From NCBI RefSeq assembly GCF_033763495.1, contig NZ_JANRKL010000203.1, positions 1 through 64,000 on the forward strand: a stretch of DNA of 64,000 nucleotides. The letters run 5' to 3'. Origin of the DNA: Haliscomenobacter sp033763495 (GTDB lineage: Bacteria; Bacteroidota; Bacteroidia; Chitinophagales; Saprospiraceae). A program made the translations under genes and the position numbers. The number at the start of each line of letters is the position of its first letter. Position 1 is the first letter of the stretch. The notes under the pieces are model-generated. The model ran no database searches. It was not told the DNA's origin and saw nothing but the letters and a program-made list of their open reading frames with translations. Below are positions 63,234-64,000 of the stretch, one piece after another.

Positions 63234-63239
63234 TCATTT

Positions 63240-63833
63240 ATGGCACGCGAAAAATTCCAAAAGGTACACTCATCAGCGGTACCAGTACATATAGAAAACG
63301 TGGACACGGACCAGATCATCCCGGCGCGCTTTTTGAAAGCGACCACCAGAGATGGATTTGGTGAAAACCTGTTCCGCGATTGGCGTTACGATGGCAACAA
63401 TCAGCCCATTGCTGATTTTGTGCTCAATAACCCCATTTTCAGTGGGGACATTTTGGTGAGTGGTAAAAATTTTGGTTGCGGTTCCAGCCGGGAACACGCC
63501 GCCTGGGCCATCACGGATTATGGCTTCAAGGTAGTTGTTAGCAGCTTTTTTGCCGACATCTTCAAAAACAACGCACTCAACAACGGGCTCCTGCCCGTTC
63601 AGGTAAGTGACGCATTCCTGGCACAAATTTTTGAGGCCATCGAAGCGGATTCAAAAGCAACTTTTACGGTTGACCTAGAAGCACAAACCTTTACCATCGA
63701 CGCTACTGCTGCGTCTACCTCCTTCGAGATCAATTCTTACAAAAAAGAATGCATGTTGAACGGATACGATGACATCGATTATCTGTTGAACATGAAAGAT
63801 AAGATCGAGGAATTCGAGAAAAAGAGAGCGTAA
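63240..63833 (+). CDS. leuD: 3-isopropylmalate dehydratase small subunit
   Basis: The 197-aa product carries the swivel domain of isopropylmalate isomerase. Typical segments are VHIENVDTDQIIPARFLKAT and GKNFGCGSSREHAAWAITDY, the latter with the substrate-binding GCGSSREHA loop, then SFFADIFKNNALNNGLLPVQ. It is full length for the family, follows leuC by six bases and precedes a leuA-type gene. Confidence 0.96.
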   Translation: MAREKFQKVHSSAVPVHIENVDTDQIIPARFLKATTRDGFGENLFRDWRYDGNNQPIADFVLNNPIFSGDILVSGKNFGCGSSREHAAWAITDYGFKVVVSSFFADIFKNNALNNGLLPVQVSDAFLAQIFEAIEADSKATFTVDLEAQTFTIDATAASTSFEINSYKKECMLNGYDDIDYLLNMKDKIEEFEKKRA

Positions 63834-63838
63834 TTAAT

Positions 63839-63915
63839 CAGTGAAAAGTGAAAAGTGAAAAGTGAAAAGCATGTGGTGCGTCACTTTTTACTTTTCACTT
63901 TTCGCTTTTCACTTA
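63839..63915. repeat. GTGAAAA tandem repeat forming a hairpin between leuD and leuA-type gene
   Basis: Four copies of AGTGAAA(A) (63840-63870) face a complementary TTTTCACTT-rich arm (63881-63915) across a 10-base loop, giving a long imperfect hairpin. It fills the whole leuD-leuA gap and ends just before the next ATG. It could reduce read-through or stabilise the upstream mRNA. Confidence 0.7.
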
Positions 63916-63919
63916 TAAA

Positions 63920-64000
63920 ATGGGACGGAAGATCGAAATCATGGACACCACCCTCCGGGATGGTGAACAAACCTCCGGCGTATCGTTTACCGATCAGGAG
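63920..64000 (+). CDS. 2-isopropylmalate synthase/citramalate synthase-type gene, 5' part
   Basis: The 27 codons inside the window read MGRKIEIMDTTLRDGEQTSG then VSFTDQE. The (M)DTTLRDGEQ motif is the signature of the DRE-TIM isopropylmalate/homocitrate/citramalate synthase family, with Asp as metal ligand and Arg as catalytic residue. The place after leuCD favours 2-isopropylmalate synthase (leuA). The gene is cut by the window edge, so the exact member cannot be fixed. Confidence 0.85.
   Translation, partial: MGRKIEIMDTTLRDGEQTSGVSFTDQE

Noticed and set aside
63841..63912. Tandem repeat considered as a CRISPR array
   Set aside because: Units are 7 bases without unique spacers and the two halves are complementary, which is a hairpin.

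Overview
ORGANISM. The window reads as a chromosomal piece of a member of the Bacteroidota. The evidence is type IX secretion (T9SS) C-terminal sorting domains of both main kinds, a PorP/SprF outer-membrane protein, a SusC/SusD pair, BlaI/M56 and DUF1835 proteins, and many promoters matching the Bacteroidota -7 box TAnnTTTG. Large HYR/dockerin/cohesin proteins and SprB-type repeats point to the Saprospiria (Haliscomenobacter/Lewinella-like). That placement is inference. I see no rRNA, tRNA, CRISPR array or prophage; mobile DNA is limited to one truncated IS200-like transposase and several palindromic repeats. LAYOUT. (1) 1-12.3 kb: a surface-protein cluster with a small cohesin protein, a 1954-aa six-cohesin/SprB-repeat protein, PorP/SprF, and a 1305-aa protein carrying HYR, dockerin and cohesin modules. 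(2) 12.3-18.1 kb: YraN, a lipoprotein, an EI24/CysZ-like membrane protein, a 745-aa PKD protein with a type B sorting domain, and an unrecognised membrane-anchored protein. (3) 18.1-26.8 kb: a BlaI-M56 sensor pair behind a palindromic operator, then a TetR-TolC-adaptor-RND efflux operon. (4) 26.8-33.6 kb: small enzymes and DUF proteins (DUF3303, two DUF1801, GyrI-like, methyltransferase, DUF1835), an AAA/PD-(D/E)XK protein, GNAT, AraC and peptidase E-like genes. (5) 33.8-40.1 kb: a 1102-aa BNR beta-propeller protein, an IS200 transposase remnant, a thioredoxin, palindromic repeats and a TPR lipoprotein. (6) 40.2-49.6 kb: a SusD-SusC operon divergent from a YncE/phosphoesterase fusion, then a di-heme cytochrome c peroxidase. 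(7) 49.6-56.6 kb: an MFS transporter; a five-gene operon of beta-helix lipoprotein, SO_2930-like di-heme cytochrome, two small proteins and an M24 peptidase; and a GT-C glycosyltransferase. (8) 56.6-61.5 kb: a 1584-aa membrane protein fusing a PKD domain, a possible vWA-like region and a C-terminal formylglycine-generating-enzyme (FGE) fold. (9) 61.8-64.0 kb: leuC, leuD and the start of a leuA-type gene. HOW THE GENES WORK TOGETHER. The first cluster looks like a T9SS-exported surface assembly in which cohesin modules could bind dockerin modules encoded in the same cluster, with PorP/SprF attaching the type B-CTD protein. The efflux operon is probably autoregulated by its TetR through a 16-bp inverted repeat abutting its promoter. 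The beta-helix/cytochrome pair and the FGE-fusion protein are the least understood parts and the best candidates for new biology.
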